From Planctomycetaceae bacterium (lineage in GTDB: Bacteria > Planctomycetota > Planctomycetia > Planctomycetales > Planctomycetaceae): a stretch of 64,000 bases of DNA. Shown here one piece after another: positions 8,948 to 19,593 of this stretch (position 1 is the stretch's first letter; the number at the start of each line of letters is the position of its first letter). A program made the position numbers and the translations under genes. The stretch covers positions 1-64,000 of the forward strand of contig PBMZ01000067.1 in the NCBI GenBank assembly GCA_002722955.1, written 5' to 3'. Under the pieces are notes generated by a model. That model worked only from the letters and a program-made list of their open reading frames with translations. It searched no databases and was not told where the DNA came from.

Positions 8948-10225
8948 ATGAGCCGTTTCAACCGCCGTGAATTTCTTGCTGTCGGTGCCATGTCCGTAGC
9001 GAATCCGTTGCAAGCATCCGTGAATGATAAGGTTGGTGTAGCTGTATTGGGCTGCGGTCGCGGGCGAAACTTGGCTCACTGGTTTGCGAAGTTGCCCGAT
9101 AGCCAAGTCGTCGCTATCTGCGACCCCGATGATACTCGAGCCATTCGGTTGCGCGATGAAATCGGCCAACTGCAAGGCAAGAGACCACCTCACGTTAAGG
9201 ATTTCCGGACGCTACTCGAACGACGCGACGTCGATGCCTTAGCCGTGGCAACTCCCGATCACTGGCATGCGCCGGCAACGATATTGGCTTGCGTAGCCGG
9301 TAAGGACGTGTATGTCGAGAAGCCTTGCTCGCACAATGTTGCCGAGGGCCGGATTGCTGTCCGTGCCGCTCGAAAACACAAACGCATCGTTCAACACGGC
9401 ACAAACCTGCGAGGATCGGATCATTACCGCGCGGCGTGGAAGCTGTTACAAGATGGTGTCATCGGCAAAGTCATGATGGTCAAGGCAATCAACAATCAAC
9501 GCAGAGGCCGTTTGGCTTTCCGCGACGACGAACCTGTTCCCGCAGGAGTGGACTATAACTTGTGGCTTGGCCCAGCGAAGAAGCGTCCGTTCAACCGCAA
9601 TCGATTTCATTACGGATGGCACTGGCATTGGGACTATGGAACCGGCGACCTCGGCAACGATGGCGTGCATCAAATTGACATTGGCCGCTGGGCGCTGAAC
9701 CTGAAGGCCCCCAAAGCCGTCTCTTGTAGCGGGGCCAAGTTAGGCTCGAAAGGCGACGCTCAAGAAACGCCGGACACAATGGTCGTGACTTGGGAGTACG
9801 ACGACTTGCTGTACGTCTACGAGCAGCGCGACTTCACGCCTTACCGCATGCAAGGCCATCGTGTCGACAACGACAACATCATCTTCGGCGAAACTGGCTA
9901 CATGATGATCGACCGCAATGGCTATCGAGTGTTCTACAAAAACGAACGCGGACCAGCCTTCAACAAGGCGTGGGCCGACACGTCCGCTCACATCCAGAAC
10001 TTTTTGGACTGCGTCAAATCGAGGAAGCAAGACGCGTTGAACGCAGATATCGAAGAAGGCCACTACTCGTCACTGCTATGCCATCTCGGCAACATCGCTT
10101 ACCGCACAGGCCGCCGATTGGAATTCGACGCCGACACGGAAACTTTTCGGCAAGACGACGAAGCCAACCGCTATTTGGTGCGCGAATACCGCAAGGGGTT
10201 TGAACTCCCAAAAATCGACGCTTGA
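8948..10225 (+). CDS. Gfo/Idh/MocA family oxidoreductase with Tat-type leader
   Basis: This 425-residue protein begins with the twin-arginine motif 'NRREFLAVGAM', predicting Tat export. A Rossmann NAD(P)-binding segment follows ('VGVAVLGCGRGRNLAHWF'), then the family's 'VYVEKPCSHN' loop with the catalytic-region Lys, and the C-terminal beta-sheet dimerisation domain ('GDLGNDGVHQIDIGRW'). Such enzymes oxidise or reduce sugars and inositols. Its setting between two PVC haem proteins suggests a sugar-oxidation role, which is inference. The start is supported by GGGAG about 7 bases upstream. The stop is an ordinary TGA, which shows that TGA is a stop codon here. Confidence 0.9.
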   Translation: MSRFNRREFLAVGAMSVANPLQASVNDKVGVAVLGCGRGRNLAHWFAKLPDSQVVAICDPDDTRAIRLRDEIGQLQGKRPPHVKDFRTLLERRDVDALAVATPDHWHAPATILACVAGKDVYVEKPCSHNVAEGRIAVRAARKHKRIVQHGTNLRGSDHYRAAWKLLQDGVIGKVMMVKAINNQRRGRLAFRDDEPVPAGVDYNLWLGPAKKRPFNRNRFHYGWHWHWDYGTGDLGNDGVHQIDIGRWALNLKAPKAVSCSGAKLGSKGDAQETPDTMVVTWEYDDLLYVYEQRDFTPYRMQGHRVDNDNIIFGETGYMMIDRNGYRVFYKNERGPAFNKAWADTSAHIQNFLDCVKSRKQDALNADIEEGHYSSLLCHLGNIAYRTGRRLEFDADTETFRQDDEANRYLVREYRKGFELPKIDA

Positions 10226-10336
10226 GTGGCGTAAGCTTCCAGCTTGCGATCCGTGAGGGCTGAAGCTTCGCCCCTTGATTGTTCGGCAAAGGCCAAATGG
10301 GCATACTGTTGACATCCCCAACAGCAAGGATCGAGC

Positions 10337-13300
10337 ATGAATAGGCAACCGTTGGCTCATGTCAGCTCTCGCATCGGTGTGATCACCGCATTGCTTTCAT
10401 TGGGAACTCTTTGTTTCGCTCAAGAGAAGCCGCTGGTCGGCCCGGAAACCGAGAAACGCTTTCCACCTGTCGTCGTTCCGAAAGACTTCAAAGCCACGTT
10501 GTTTGCCTGCGACCCGCTGGTGGAATACCCGTCGGTGATTGCCAATGGGCCGAAGCAAGGCACGCTGTTCGTCGCTCACGATTATGTGACTGGTCTTGGC
10601 GTTGAGATCACTCGACGTGACGAAATTCGTTTACTCGCCGACACGGACAACGATGGCTACGCCGACAAGTCCACCGTGTTCGCCAAAGGCTTTAATTCGA
10701 TCCAGGGGCTCGCATTCTCGGACGGTACGGTGTTCGCCATGCATGCTCCACTGTTGACGGCGGTGAAAGACACCGACGGCGATGGCGTTGCCGATGAACG
10801 AATCGACCTTGTCGACGGACTGGGCTTGCCGCCAGAAGAGAACTCGAATCGCTTGCACTGCGCTAATGGAGTGACGGTTGGCCACGATGGTTGGCTTTAT
10901 CTTTCGCTGGGAGATCGCGGCTGCGACGTCAAACGCAAGGAAGGCGATCGACTTGTGTTTCATGAAGGCGGCATTTTGCGAGTCCGGCCAGACGGCAGCG
11001 ACCTGCACGTGTTCTCGGGCGGCTTAAGAAACATTTACGATCTCGCGTTGGACGAAGAGTTGAATGTGTTCACTCGCGACAACGAAAACGACGGCGGAGA
11101 TTACATGATCCGTGTCTGCCACAGTATTCATGGAGCCGATCACGGATATCCGTATCTCTATTACGAACGCCCGAACGAAGCGATGGCACCGCTGGCCGAT
11201 CTGGGTCGAGGCTCGTCGGCGGGGGGAGTTTGTTATCTCGAAACGTGATTCCCGAAAGAGTATCAAGGCAACCTTTTCTTCTGCGAATGGGGTCGAGCCG
11301 TCGTGCGTTATCCGCTTCGCCGGACTAAGAGCGGCGGATTCGCACCAACGAAGGAGATCGATTTTGCGGTTGGTGCTGCTGGCGATCCTTACGGCTTTAA
11401 ACCGACGGACATCGTAGTTGACTATGATGGTTCGCTGTTGATCTCCGATTGGTGCGACGGTCAACGTCCCAAGCGAGGCCGTGGACGCATCTATCGGATC
11501 TCGCATCAAAGCAAGCCCACGACACCTCCGAGTGCGCTCGTCATGTCGTTGGACTCGGAGAGTTATCATTCCCGGCTTGGCGTGCAACTGCTTCTCAATC
11601 AACGGTGTGACAAAGTTGTCCCAGAACTTAGGACGGCGGTCGCGAACAAATCATTCGGTTATCGCGGTCGCATGCACGCCGTTTGGCTACTGGCCAATTG
11701 CCTGGGAGCAGAAGCCGTTGACGATTTGTTCAAGCTTGCCGAAACGGATAAAGATCCAAGAGTGCAGGCTCAAGCTGTTCGAGCCATCGCAGATTTGACC
11801 GATCCCATCTTGGTAAAACATCGGCTCGACGCCGGACGCGGTTCTTCAGAAGTTGCCGAGCGTTTGACCAAACTGGCATCAAACGCCGATCCGCGCATCA
11901 AGCTGGAAGTAATCGTTGCGTTGGGAAGATTGCGTTGGAAAGAATCGCCGAGGTGGCTCAAGCAGAATCTAAAGAGCAATGACTTAGCACTCATACACGC
12001 GGCCCAACAAACGCTCCGCCGAGCAGATAATTGGCCAGAAGTCTTGAAGCTTCTCGATCTGCCCGTGGCTGAGGCTTCCAGCCGCAGTCCGTCCGATGCC
12101 AAGCTTCAGCTAGAAGCAACAGCCACACTTCGCACGTTGGCACTGCAAGCGATCGCCGATCAACCGAACGAAATCATCGTCGACGGATTGATCCAGCGTC
12201 TCTCGCAAGAGAGGAAAACGCAGCGGCGTCGCGAATACATCGATGCGTTGGCTCGCGTTTACAAGAAACCGGCCGAGTGGATTTATTGGGGCTTTCGACC
12301 AAAACCTCGGACGGCCAATTCCGTCGAGTGGTCGGGGACTACCGCAATCGAACAATCGCTGCATAGGTCGCTCGCAGATGAAGACTTAGCCGTGCGAGGA
12401 GTCGCCGTCCAGCGAATGTTGAGAGAAGAAATCCCCGTGCCCGCTGAAGCGTTGGCCAAGTGGCTCGCCGAAGAAAACGATGCCAATCGAGTTGCTGTCA
12501 TCTTGCAAGCGTTAAAGGATCACTTGCCAGCTGAAGCTCCGGCATTGTTAGAAAAGGTGATCCGTGATCCATCCCGCGGCGAACAGAATCGCATGACCGC
12601 CTTGACGACTTTCATCGCGCTCCTCAAACCTGATGAGGGCAGCCAACTATTGCCGCTTACGAAAGGCCTTCCTGACGATTCAGTCTTGGCGAAATTGATC
12701 GAGGAACTCGGCCATCACAAAGTCAACAGCACGAATCTGCTGTTTCGCAAAACGAAATCCGCCAACGCCGAAGTCCGCGCCGCCGCGATTTCGTCTTTGG
12801 CTCGCCGTGATGTCAACGCGGCTGGCGGGCGAGGCTTCCTATTATTGAAAGAGCAAGACGTGACCGTCCTCCGCTCGGCCGCGGCAGCAGCGGGAACACT
12901 TCAAGTCAGCAAAGCCAAAGATCGATTGCTGGAATTAACGAGGCACTCCAACCCATCCGTGCGCGCGGCCTCGTTGACATCTTTGCGGCAGTTGAAAAAC
13001 CCAGACGCGGTTGATCGCGCTGTGGATGCGTTAAACCACTCGCAAACTCAATTGGCGGCGCTCAAGTATTTGCAGGAATTCGGCGGACCCGAACATGCTC
13101 AGGCTATCGCTTCAGTTGCCCGATCAAGTCATTCTCGCGAAAACGTTTTCACGGCAATTACCAGTTTGGCCCGATGGGACGCCAATCTGGATAAGAGGTC
13201 GAAACAACATGCAATGATCCAATCCGCCATTGGTGAAATCCACGGGGCGACGGGCGTGTTGATGTCTTGGCACACGCGAGGACCGATTCCCTCAACCAAT

Positions 13301-14137
13301 GTCGATGAAATCGGAAAACAAGTTTTCGAGGCCGAAATCGACATTGATTGGCAGACTCATTTGGCAACAGACGACGTAACGAAACTCCGCTTTCCCGCGA
13401 TCAATGGTCAACAACCATCATCATACTTGGCCACTTGTGACGTCGTTATTCCCCAGGAAAGCAATGTCGAATTTGTGGCTGCGGGCAACGGCGCATTGCG
13501 AATTTGGTTGAACGGCAAATCCATCTTCCGACGCGACAAACCGGCTTCGTCGCGAGCCAACTCGAACAGTTTTGAGGCAACGCTATCCGCGGGCAAGAAC
13601 AGATTGTTTGTTGCCGCGTCTTCTCCTAAAGCTGTCGAGTTCTCACTTCGCTTCCGCCACAAGAGTTCGAAAGCCGATCACGAGCGACTGACGAGTCTAG
13701 CATTGCAAGGCAACGGCGATGTTGCTCGCGGCCGTGAGTTATTCTTCAACGCCGAAAAGTCTCAGTGCATCAAATGTCATCGCATCAGAGATCAAGGCGG
13801 ACGAATCGGTCCAGATTTGGCTGGCATCGGCCGCCGCTTTTCTCGGATTCACATCGTCGAGTCCATTCTGCAGCCGAGCCGAAATATGGCTCCTAGCTAT
13901 TACACGACATCAGTACTGCTGGATAACGGAAAGACCATCAACGGTGTTATCCAACAAGAAACTGACACCACGCTCAAGATTGGTGACAACGAAGGAAAAA
14001 TCCACGAGATCCCCAAAGGCGAGATCGAAAGAAGACGCCAGCAAAACAAAAGCACAATGCCGGAAGGCCTGGAAAAGAAGCTGACAGACCGCGAATTCGT
14101 CGATTTGATCGCGTTCTTGTTGTTTCAGAAGAAGTGA
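10337..14137 (+). pseudogene. PVC-type haem-binding protein interrupted by an in-frame TGA
   Basis: ORFs 10337-11248 and 11303-14137 are in the same frame, separated only by TGA at 11246-11248. Read through, they give one protein of about 1266 codons with a signal peptide ('VITALLSLGTLCFAQ'), a beta-propeller ('ADTDNDGYADKSTVF', 'GGILRVRPDGSDLHVFSGG'), HEAT repeats, a C-terminal sandwich and a cytochrome c domain with CIKCH. Coding continues immediately after the stop as 'FPKEYQGNLFFCEWGRAVVRY', a strongly conserved propeller stretch of the family. The stop falls inside a propeller blade, so the first ORF alone lacks the HEAT and haem parts. A nonsense mutation (for example CGA to TGA) or a base error are the simple explanations. 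Confidence 0.8.
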
Positions 14138-14151
14138 AGACGAACTGAAGT

Positions 14152-14243
14152 GAACACTAATCTCCGCTAATCTTCACTAATTCAGAAAATCGAAAGCAGT
14201 ACACCGCACCAAAATTAGTGAAGATTAGTGCCAATTAGTGTTC
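14152..14243. repeat. Long palindrome with AATTAGTG motifs
   Basis: The left arm 'gaacactaatctccgctaat' continues through 'cttcactaatt' and faces 'aattagtgaagattagtgcc' followed by 'aattagtgttc'. The arms are about 31 bases with roughly three mismatches, separated by about 30 bases. The track ORF start at 14228 lies in the right arm. Located between the split haem-protein gene and the esterase gene. Confidence 0.8.
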
Positions 14244-14281
14244 CCAAAAGTCAAAACAAAAATGTTATCAAGGACATTGAA

Positions 14282-15121
14282 ATGCGAACCCGAAATCTAC
14301 TTACTGCTGGAATACTACTCGCTGTGTGCTGTTCGAATTCGTTCGCCCAAGATGCGGACTCGAAGATCGTTTTTGAAGAAGACTTGGTCTACGGTCGAGT
14401 TCATGGCGCGGGTTTGCTAGCCGACGTGGCTTATCCTAAGGCCACGGACAAACCGCTCGCAGCAATCATCTCCGTACACGGTGGACGGTGGCGAGGCGGT
14501 CGCAAGGCAGACAACTCGACAATCAAAGTGCAACAGTGGGCCGATTTTGGTTTCTTCGCAATGTCGATCGACTACCGTTTGGTCGGCTGCACTCCGGCAC
14601 CCGCATGCTATCAAGATTTGCAGTGCGCGATTCGATTCGTGCATGCTCACGCCGAGAAATACAACATCGACCCCGACCACATTTTCTTGATCGGACAATC
14701 AGCCGGCGGCCACATGGTTTCACTGGCCGCAACATTAGGCGACGGCAAGTTCCGACGTACCGGCGGTCATGAAAAGGCGAGAAACGACTTCCGCGCGGTC
14801 ATCAGCGTCGCGGCCAACTACGAATTGACAACGCTCAGTTGGGGCAACATTTGGACTCCCGCCAACGGAGACGCCATCGAAGCTCGCAAGTACGCATCGC
14901 CCGTTAATCATGTTCGCAAGGACATGAAACCGCTATTGATCATTCACGCCGACAACGACCGATCTGTACCGATCGACAACGCGCTAATGATGGTCGACGC
15001 CCTGAAAAAGGCAGGATCGCCGCATAAGTTCCTCCGCTACGAGGATGCTGGCCACATGGGAATCACCAACGAAGTCATCAAGCAGTCGTTGGAATTCATC
15101 AAGGCGAACTCGGCAAAATAG
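14282..15121 (+). CDS. Secreted alpha/beta-hydrolase (esterase/lipase family)
   Basis: About 279 residues from the ATG at 14282. This start has AAGGA 8 bases upstream and is followed directly by a signal peptide ('LLTAGILLAVCCSNSFAQ'). The catalytic features are the oxyanion-hole 'HGGRWRGGRK', the nucleophile elbow 'IGQSAGGH', an Asp in 'HADNDRSVPID' and the His of 'YEDAGHMG'. This fits the BD-FAE / acetyl-esterase group of serine hydrolases, often active on acylated carbohydrates; the substrate is not determinable. It follows the haem-protein gene on the same strand but is separated by a palindrome. The track's earlier GTG start lies within that repeat and is rejected. Confidence 0.85.
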   Translation: MRTRNLLTAGILLAVCCSNSFAQDADSKIVFEEDLVYGRVHGAGLLADVAYPKATDKPLAAIISVHGGRWRGGRKADNSTIKVQQWADFGFFAMSIDYRLVGCTPAPACYQDLQCAIRFVHAHAEKYNIDPDHIFLIGQSAGGHMVSLAATLGDGKFRRTGGHEKARNDFRAVISVAANYELTTLSWGNIWTPANGDAIEARKYASPVNHVRKDMKPLLIIHADNDRSVPIDNALMMVDALKKAGSPHKFLRYEDAGHMGITNEVIKQSLEFIKANSAK

Positions 15122-15141
15122 AACCTTCAGTAGGCTGATGA

Positions 15142-18100
15142 TCAATCGGACGCCTGACTTGCCGCGAGCTTCGCTTCGATCAATTGGCGCAGTTTCGGTG
15201 GCATGTTGCTGTACGCTTCGAGGACTGTTTTGTCGTTGTTGCCGCCACCTTTGATTTGTGGGTCGGCGCCAGCATTTAACAGGATTTGTAGCAGCCGGTA
15301 AGCCTTTTCGTCGGTGGCGTGCGGGTCTGGTGTCGAGAATTGACTGACGTGATTGAGGAATCGGTAAAACACGCTATAGAGCGCCGTTCGGCCGTATTTG
15401 TCTTTTAGGTCCGGGTTGGCACCATGAGCTAACAACAAGCGGCAAGCTTCTTCGTCGTGTGCCCTCGCCGCCACGTGAAGTGCGTAGTCTTTGTCATAAT
15501 TCGCGTCGTTGGCATCGGCACCGGCATCGATGAGTTGCTTCAATAGGTCAAGCCGCTTGTGTTTCACGGCAGAGCACAAGTACTCGCCACCGCAGGAGTC
15601 GATGTTGGGAGTGGCACCGCGTTTAAGTAACTCGTTGCAGAAGTCATACAATCCGTTGCGGTACGCTACCGTGTAGTAACTCATCTTGAAGATAGGGTCT
15701 TGGCGGTCAAATTCTGCACCGGCCTCGACAAGATCGAGACAAAGTTGACTGCGACGGGCTCGGTGTGACTCGTGCATTGCATGCCGTGAAAAGCGGCCAA
15801 TGATCGCCAAGAGCAGGGGTGTCCTGTCATAATCACTCTCGGCATTTGGGTCGGACCCAAGTTCAAGCAGCTTCCCACAAATGTCACGATTGCCGGCACG
15901 CGCGTGGGCATGAAGGGGTGTCAACATTTGGCGGCCAGACTCGCCCAGCCAGTTCGGAGCGTTGTGTCTGATGTTGGCAGTAATCAGCATAGGAAAGATT
16001 ATGCTGGCGTCGGCATGCCGCTGCGGCCGCAAATACATGTGAGCTGCAAACGGCGAACACCAAACCAAATGAGCCGCATTAAGCCCCTCGTTGTCGTCAC
16101 GCAAAACGAGCGCTTGGGTAACGTCGGCACCCGAGGCGAGCAGCAATTGAACACATTTCGAGGCTCCCCAAATGATCGCCTCGTGAAGCGCCGTCGCTCG
16201 GTTCACGTTGGCTGCGTTGACGTCGACCATCGGATTGCCGTCCGCGTCTGTCTGCGATCCGTGAGCAAGTAACAGTCGCAGCGTCTCGGCATGATCGCCG
16301 TAAACAGGTGCAAACAACGGTGTGTTGCCTTTGTCAAAGTACTGAATGTCGTTGTCGTACTCGTAAGGTTTGTGGAGTATCGGTTGCCACATCTTTTCTT
16401 TGGGAAACTCTTCGAGCAACAGCTTGCAGAATTCCGTGTCCCCTCGAAGCGCCGCTCGATAGAGCGGATGCCCATAATCTTCATCGTTGTTGTACCCTCG
16501 CGAAACATCGAATTGCATCGGGTAAGTCTTTTCTGCTCCAGCATCGAGCAACATTCGAAGAAGCTCGCGATTGCGATAAAAGAGTGCACTTTCCGACGAT
16601 GGTTTAACAAACGTACCTTTGCGTTCATCCGGATCCGCACCCAACGATAGCAAGTATCGACACATTTCCGTCTGGTTCGTGTAAGCGGCAAACTGAAGTG
16701 CCAGAGAATGATTGATCCAAGCCGGTCGCTTCTCGGCGATCAACCGATAGACATCCGGCCAACCCGCACTTGCCGCTCGCATCAACGGATGATCGTAGGG
16801 TCGCTTGGGGTCAGCCAAGTCCGACGGAAGGGCGACGCCAGCATCAAGCAGCTCAAGGCAATACATCGACGATATCTGCGGCGACCGAATGTGTGGCAAC
16901 GCATACATGATCAACGTTGGATCGGCGAGCCATTCTGTCTTAGCTTCCGGCCGCTGGAGCAGGTAACGAAACGTCGCCTCACGCCGAGAATTTATGGCGA
17001 GCCCAATCGGTGAATTGCTGGGCTCGACCGGGGCGAACTTGTCCCCTTGCTGTAACCGCCGCTTGAGTTCGTCGAGTCGCCCGGACACGACAAACGACAT
17101 GAGCGTGCTCTGTTCTTGGGTCTTCTCCTGCTCGACACCGGTTTGCTTCAGCAGCTCAAGACACTCCGTCGAGTTTAGGTTTGCGGCGAGATCACACAAT
17201 GTGCCCATGTAGGAATACTTGGGCTTGTACTTCTTGGGGGCGTAGCCGGATGAGATCAATTCGCGAAGCGTGTCCACATCGTTCATGCGGACAGCCACGA
17301 TCGCCCGCAAGTCCGGTCCATACCTGGGCGAATTCTCGAATTCCTTTTGCACAGCGGAGATTAACTCGACGCTGCCCGACTGATGAGCCAATCCGATCAA
17401 CGTCGTCGCCAACGAGCACTTGTCTTCAAACGGTGGAGTAAAGTATTCAGCGGGCGCTCGATGTATGATGTCCGTATCGGCCACTCGGTCCTTGCCGAAC
17501 GTCGATTCAAAGTCGCAAACGGCACCGCGAGAAAGCAGGTGACGAAACATGAACAGGTCAGCTTCCTCGACAGCCCCTACGATGGGCGTCTTGCTATAAC
17601 CATTTGTCGCTGAGATCATCGCTCCATGAGCCAACAACAGATCGACGATCTCTCGATTCCCGCACCGAACGGCAAAGTACAACGGCGTTTGGCTGAATTG
17701 GTTGCGGCTATAGATCATCTCGTCCGAAGTCGGACCACCGACGCGAGCACCACGCTCGAGCAACGCCTCAACGATTCTTGGATTGCCTTGCTTGATCGCA
17801 CGAAACAGCGGCGCACGCGTGTCCGATCGCTTCGAAAAGATCGGACCGCCCCAATCGGCGTCAGCCCCGGCCTCGAGTAGCCGCAGAGTTTCTACTTCAT
17901 CGTTGGCTTCAATCGCAGCAGTCAATTGCTTCCCAAGCTGAACTCGCTCCAAAGGAAGCACGTATCCAGGAAACTCGTCCTGCAAGATGGCAAGGTCTCG
18001 CTGCAAGTACTCCGGCGGCAACGTCAACCGTCCATTGGGACTCGACTTGCTAAACAAGAGCGACAGCAACGCCAAACAAATCAACAACACCGGAACCAAG

Positions 18101-18177
18101 CAAAACGCCCCGCGACGAAGTTGAGACTGAGATCGCGTTGAGTTCGTGTCTGACATGCGGCTTGGCCCTTTCTGCAC
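15142..18177 (-). CDS. Large ankyrin-repeat protein with N-terminal membrane anchor
   Basis: The product is about 1011 residues. Following a short basic leader there is one hydrophobic segment ('FCLVPVLLICLALLSLLF'), so it is probably a single-pass anchored protein. The rest is tandem ankyrin units, recognisable by 'TPLLLAI', 'ALHVAARAHDEEACRLLLAHGA' and repeated 'LLxxGAxxx' loops, about 20 in all, mediating protein contacts. The ATG eight codons in (about 18156) is an alternative start. No enzymatic domain is visible. The neighbour genes do not suggest a partner. Long ankyrin arrays recur in Planctomycetes but their functions are mostly unknown. Confidence 0.85.
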   Translation of the reverse strand: MQKGPSRMSDTNSTRSQSQLRRGAFCLVPVLLICLALLSLLFSKSSPNGRLTLPPEYLQRDLAILQDEFPGYVLPLERVQLGKQLTAAIEANDEVETLRLLEAGADADWGGPIFSKRSDTRAPLFRAIKQGNPRIVEALLERGARVGGPTSDEMIYSRNQFSQTPLYFAVRCGNREIVDLLLAHGAMISATNGYSKTPIVGAVEEADLFMFRHLLSRGAVCDFESTFGKDRVADTDIIHRAPAEYFTPPFEDKCSLATTLIGLAHQSGSVELISAVQKEFENSPRYGPDLRAIVAVRMNDVDTLRELISSGYAPKKYKPKYSYMGTLCDLAANLNSTECLELLKQTGVEQEKTQEQSTLMSFVVSGRLDELKRRLQQGDKFAPVEPSNSPIGLAINSRREATFRYLLQRPEAKTEWLADPTLIMYALPHIRSPQISSMYCLELLDAGVALPSDLADPKRPYDHPLMRAASAGWPDVYRLIAEKRPAWINHSLALQFAAYTNQTEMCRYLLSLGADPDERKGTFVKPSSESALFYRNRELLRMLLDAGAEKTYPMQFDVSRGYNNDEDYGHPLYRAALRGDTEFCKLLLEEFPKEKMWQPILHKPYEYDNDIQYFDKGNTPLFAPVYGDHAETLRLLLAHGSQTDADGNPMVDVNAANVNRATALHEAIIWGASKCVQLLLASGADVTQALVLRDDNEGLNAAHLVWCSPFAAHMYLRPQRHADASIIFPMLITANIRHNAPNWLGESGRQMLTPLHAHARAGNRDICGKLLELGSDPNAESDYDRTPLLLAIIGRFSRHAMHESHRARRSQLCLDLVEAGAEFDRQDPIFKMSYYTVAYRNGLYDFCNELLKRGATPNIDSCGGEYLCSAVKHKRLDLLKQLIDAGADANDANYDKDYALHVAARAHDEEACRLLLAHGANPDLKDKYGRTALYSVFYRFLNHVSQFSTPDPHATDEKAYRLLQILLNAGADPQIKGGGNNDKTVLEAYSNMPPKLRQLIEAKLAASQASD

Positions 18178-18245
18178 CGACTATGATCGGCGTTGCGCCA
18201 ACGACCCGCAAGCGTTCGTAGCCTGACGTTCTCGAAAAGCCTGCC

Positions 18246-18312
18246 TTAACAGAAGGTCGCAAAGGAAGATGACAAGCTGATCCTCTTTGCGAGCTTTGCG
18301 ATCTTCTGTTAA
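18246..18312. repeat. Inverted repeat (ttaacagaag..cgcaaag)
   Basis: The arms 'ttaacagaaggtcgcaaag' and 'ctttgcgatcttctgttaa' differ by one base when paired and are separated by about 29 bases that contain a further partial repeat of 'ctttgcgagc'. It lies upstream of the ankyrin gene and is directly preceded by 'cgtagcctgac', a sequence shared with the repeat at 23731-23793. Confidence 0.75.
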
Positions 18313-18348
18313 ACAACAACTCATCAATACCAATATGACGTCAGCATT

Positions 18349-18816
18349 GTGCCCTCAAGAAAAACACGCAAGAAGAAAGCACTCAAGTACAGGAAATCGT
18401 TCCTGATCATCGAGATTGATCCGCAACTGTTGTGGCTGAGATGCGGTGAACGTGTCTTGGCATGCTTTGCCGGTTGTGTCCTCTTCGGCCTACCGCTACT
18501 TGGGGATCGTTCGACAGGACAAATCTGGTTTTAGGTTGGGCTGATCGCTTTCCATGTTGTGATGATCTTCATTCAAGTCATCGGTACATACTGGGATTGG
18601 CGAGATCGCGACAACACGCAACTGGAGTTTCACGAATCAGGCCTATTCGTTTATGGAAAACCAATCGAATGGGACCAAATTCAATCCGTCAAAGCAGAGA
18701 AGAAGGGTGATATCAAGATTCATCTCAAGGGCGGGAAGACAAAATTGATTTTCTACAATGCGTTCTCACGAACCAATGAGGAAATCATCGCCGAGATCAA
18801 GAAACGCGTGGGATGA
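18349..18816 (+). pseudogene. Small membrane protein gene interrupted by an in-frame TAG
   Basis: ORFs 18349-18534 and 18559-18816 share a frame and are separated by TAG at 18532-18534. Joined, they give a basic cytoplasmic N-terminus, a first hydrophobic hairpin ('VLACFAGCVLFGLPLL'), a second segment after the stop ('VGLIAFHVVMIFIQVIG'), and a soluble PH-like C-terminal part ('LEFHESGLFVYGKPIEWDQI'). Two membrane helices followed by such a beta-rich domain is a common bacterial arrangement, which makes the joined reading convincing. The second ORF has a Met at 18559 inside the second helix, so it is unlikely to be a real start. The family is not known to me. TGG-to-TAG is a simple explanation. 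Confidence 0.6.
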
Positions 18817-18860
18817 TTCCTCGAGGTACTCTGCAATGCGGCACATTAGGCCATTTCTAT

Positions 18861-19457
18861 CTATTTCGTTTCATTGCCACTATTGTCCACGATGTCTGGA
18901 ATATCCTTTTTTATGAGTGCTTCAGTGCGGGGATCAAGCAACTGCATGACAAACCATCGACCGTCAATGGCCATGGCCATGTCGGCGATTTCATAAAGAA
19001 TTTTACCATCGTCATCAATAATCCGGATGCCAGTACTTCGTTCAAGAGTCTTACCGGCAAGCGTGGATTTCCGCGCGGTCTTCGAATTGTGCTTCTGAAA
19101 TGATTTTCCCTTGAGTGGTGTCAGCTTTTGATGTACCAGATGAGCGTGCAGCATCTTGGCCAGGATAGGTGTTTGAGCGACTTTCTTTGCGTATCGTTTC
19201 TGCTCTTCTTCTGGAACGCCGAATTCCTTGTACAGCGCGGGCGGAAGCATCAGCGAGGTGATTGACTTGTAATCTTTCTTGTCGAGTGCTTCTGCCAACA
19301 GCTTGGCAAGTTGTTCGTGCGATCTCGCAATCGCAATCTTGTTCTTCAGTTTCGATTGGTTCTTCTTCTCGGTGGCGGCCTCATCAGCATTGGTGATTAT
19401 CGCGGCTGCGCATACGAAGAGTACAGCGAAAGCGAGCCGAGTGTAGACTGATGTCAT
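18861..19457 (-). CDS. Secreted hypothetical protein
   Basis: About 198 residues from the ATG at 19457. The track ORF runs upstream to 19691, but that part overlaps the SUKH gene and reads as noncoding, while 19457 has GGGAG upstream and starts a signal peptide ('LAFAVLFVCAAAIITNADEA'). The mature part is Lys-rich and helical, with 'SHEQLAKLLAEALDKKDYKS' and a C-terminal beta stretch 'IRIIDDDGKILYEIADMAMA'. I do not recognise the family. It lies downstream of the toxin/immunity pair on the same strand with about 135 bases between, so membership of that unit is uncertain. Confidence 0.65.
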   Translation of the reverse strand: MTSVYTRLAFAVLFVCAAAIITNADEAATEKKNQSKLKNKIAIARSHEQLAKLLAEALDKKDYKSITSLMLPPALYKEFGVPEEEQKRYAKKVAQTPILAKMLHAHLVHQKLTPLKGKSFQKHNSKTARKSTLAGKTLERSTGIRIIDDDGKILYEIADMAMAIDGRWFVMQLLDPRTEALIKKDIPDIVDNSGNETK

Positions 19458-19593
19458 TTGACGTACTCCCACGGATTGACAGGATGTAATTGCCACAAAA
19501 CGGCTGCGGCGTCGCGAACGACCACATATCGTTGTGGTGTGAGTAAGGATCTTTCGTAAGATCGGGAAAGTGCCGCTCAGATTGCATGTCAAT

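Noticed and set aside
11246-11248. Selenocysteine or programmed read-through at the TGA in the haem protein
   Set aside because: No obvious SECIS-like hairpin directly follows, the position is in a propeller blade rather than an active site, and TGA is an ordinary stop in neighbouring genes. A mutation or error is simpler.
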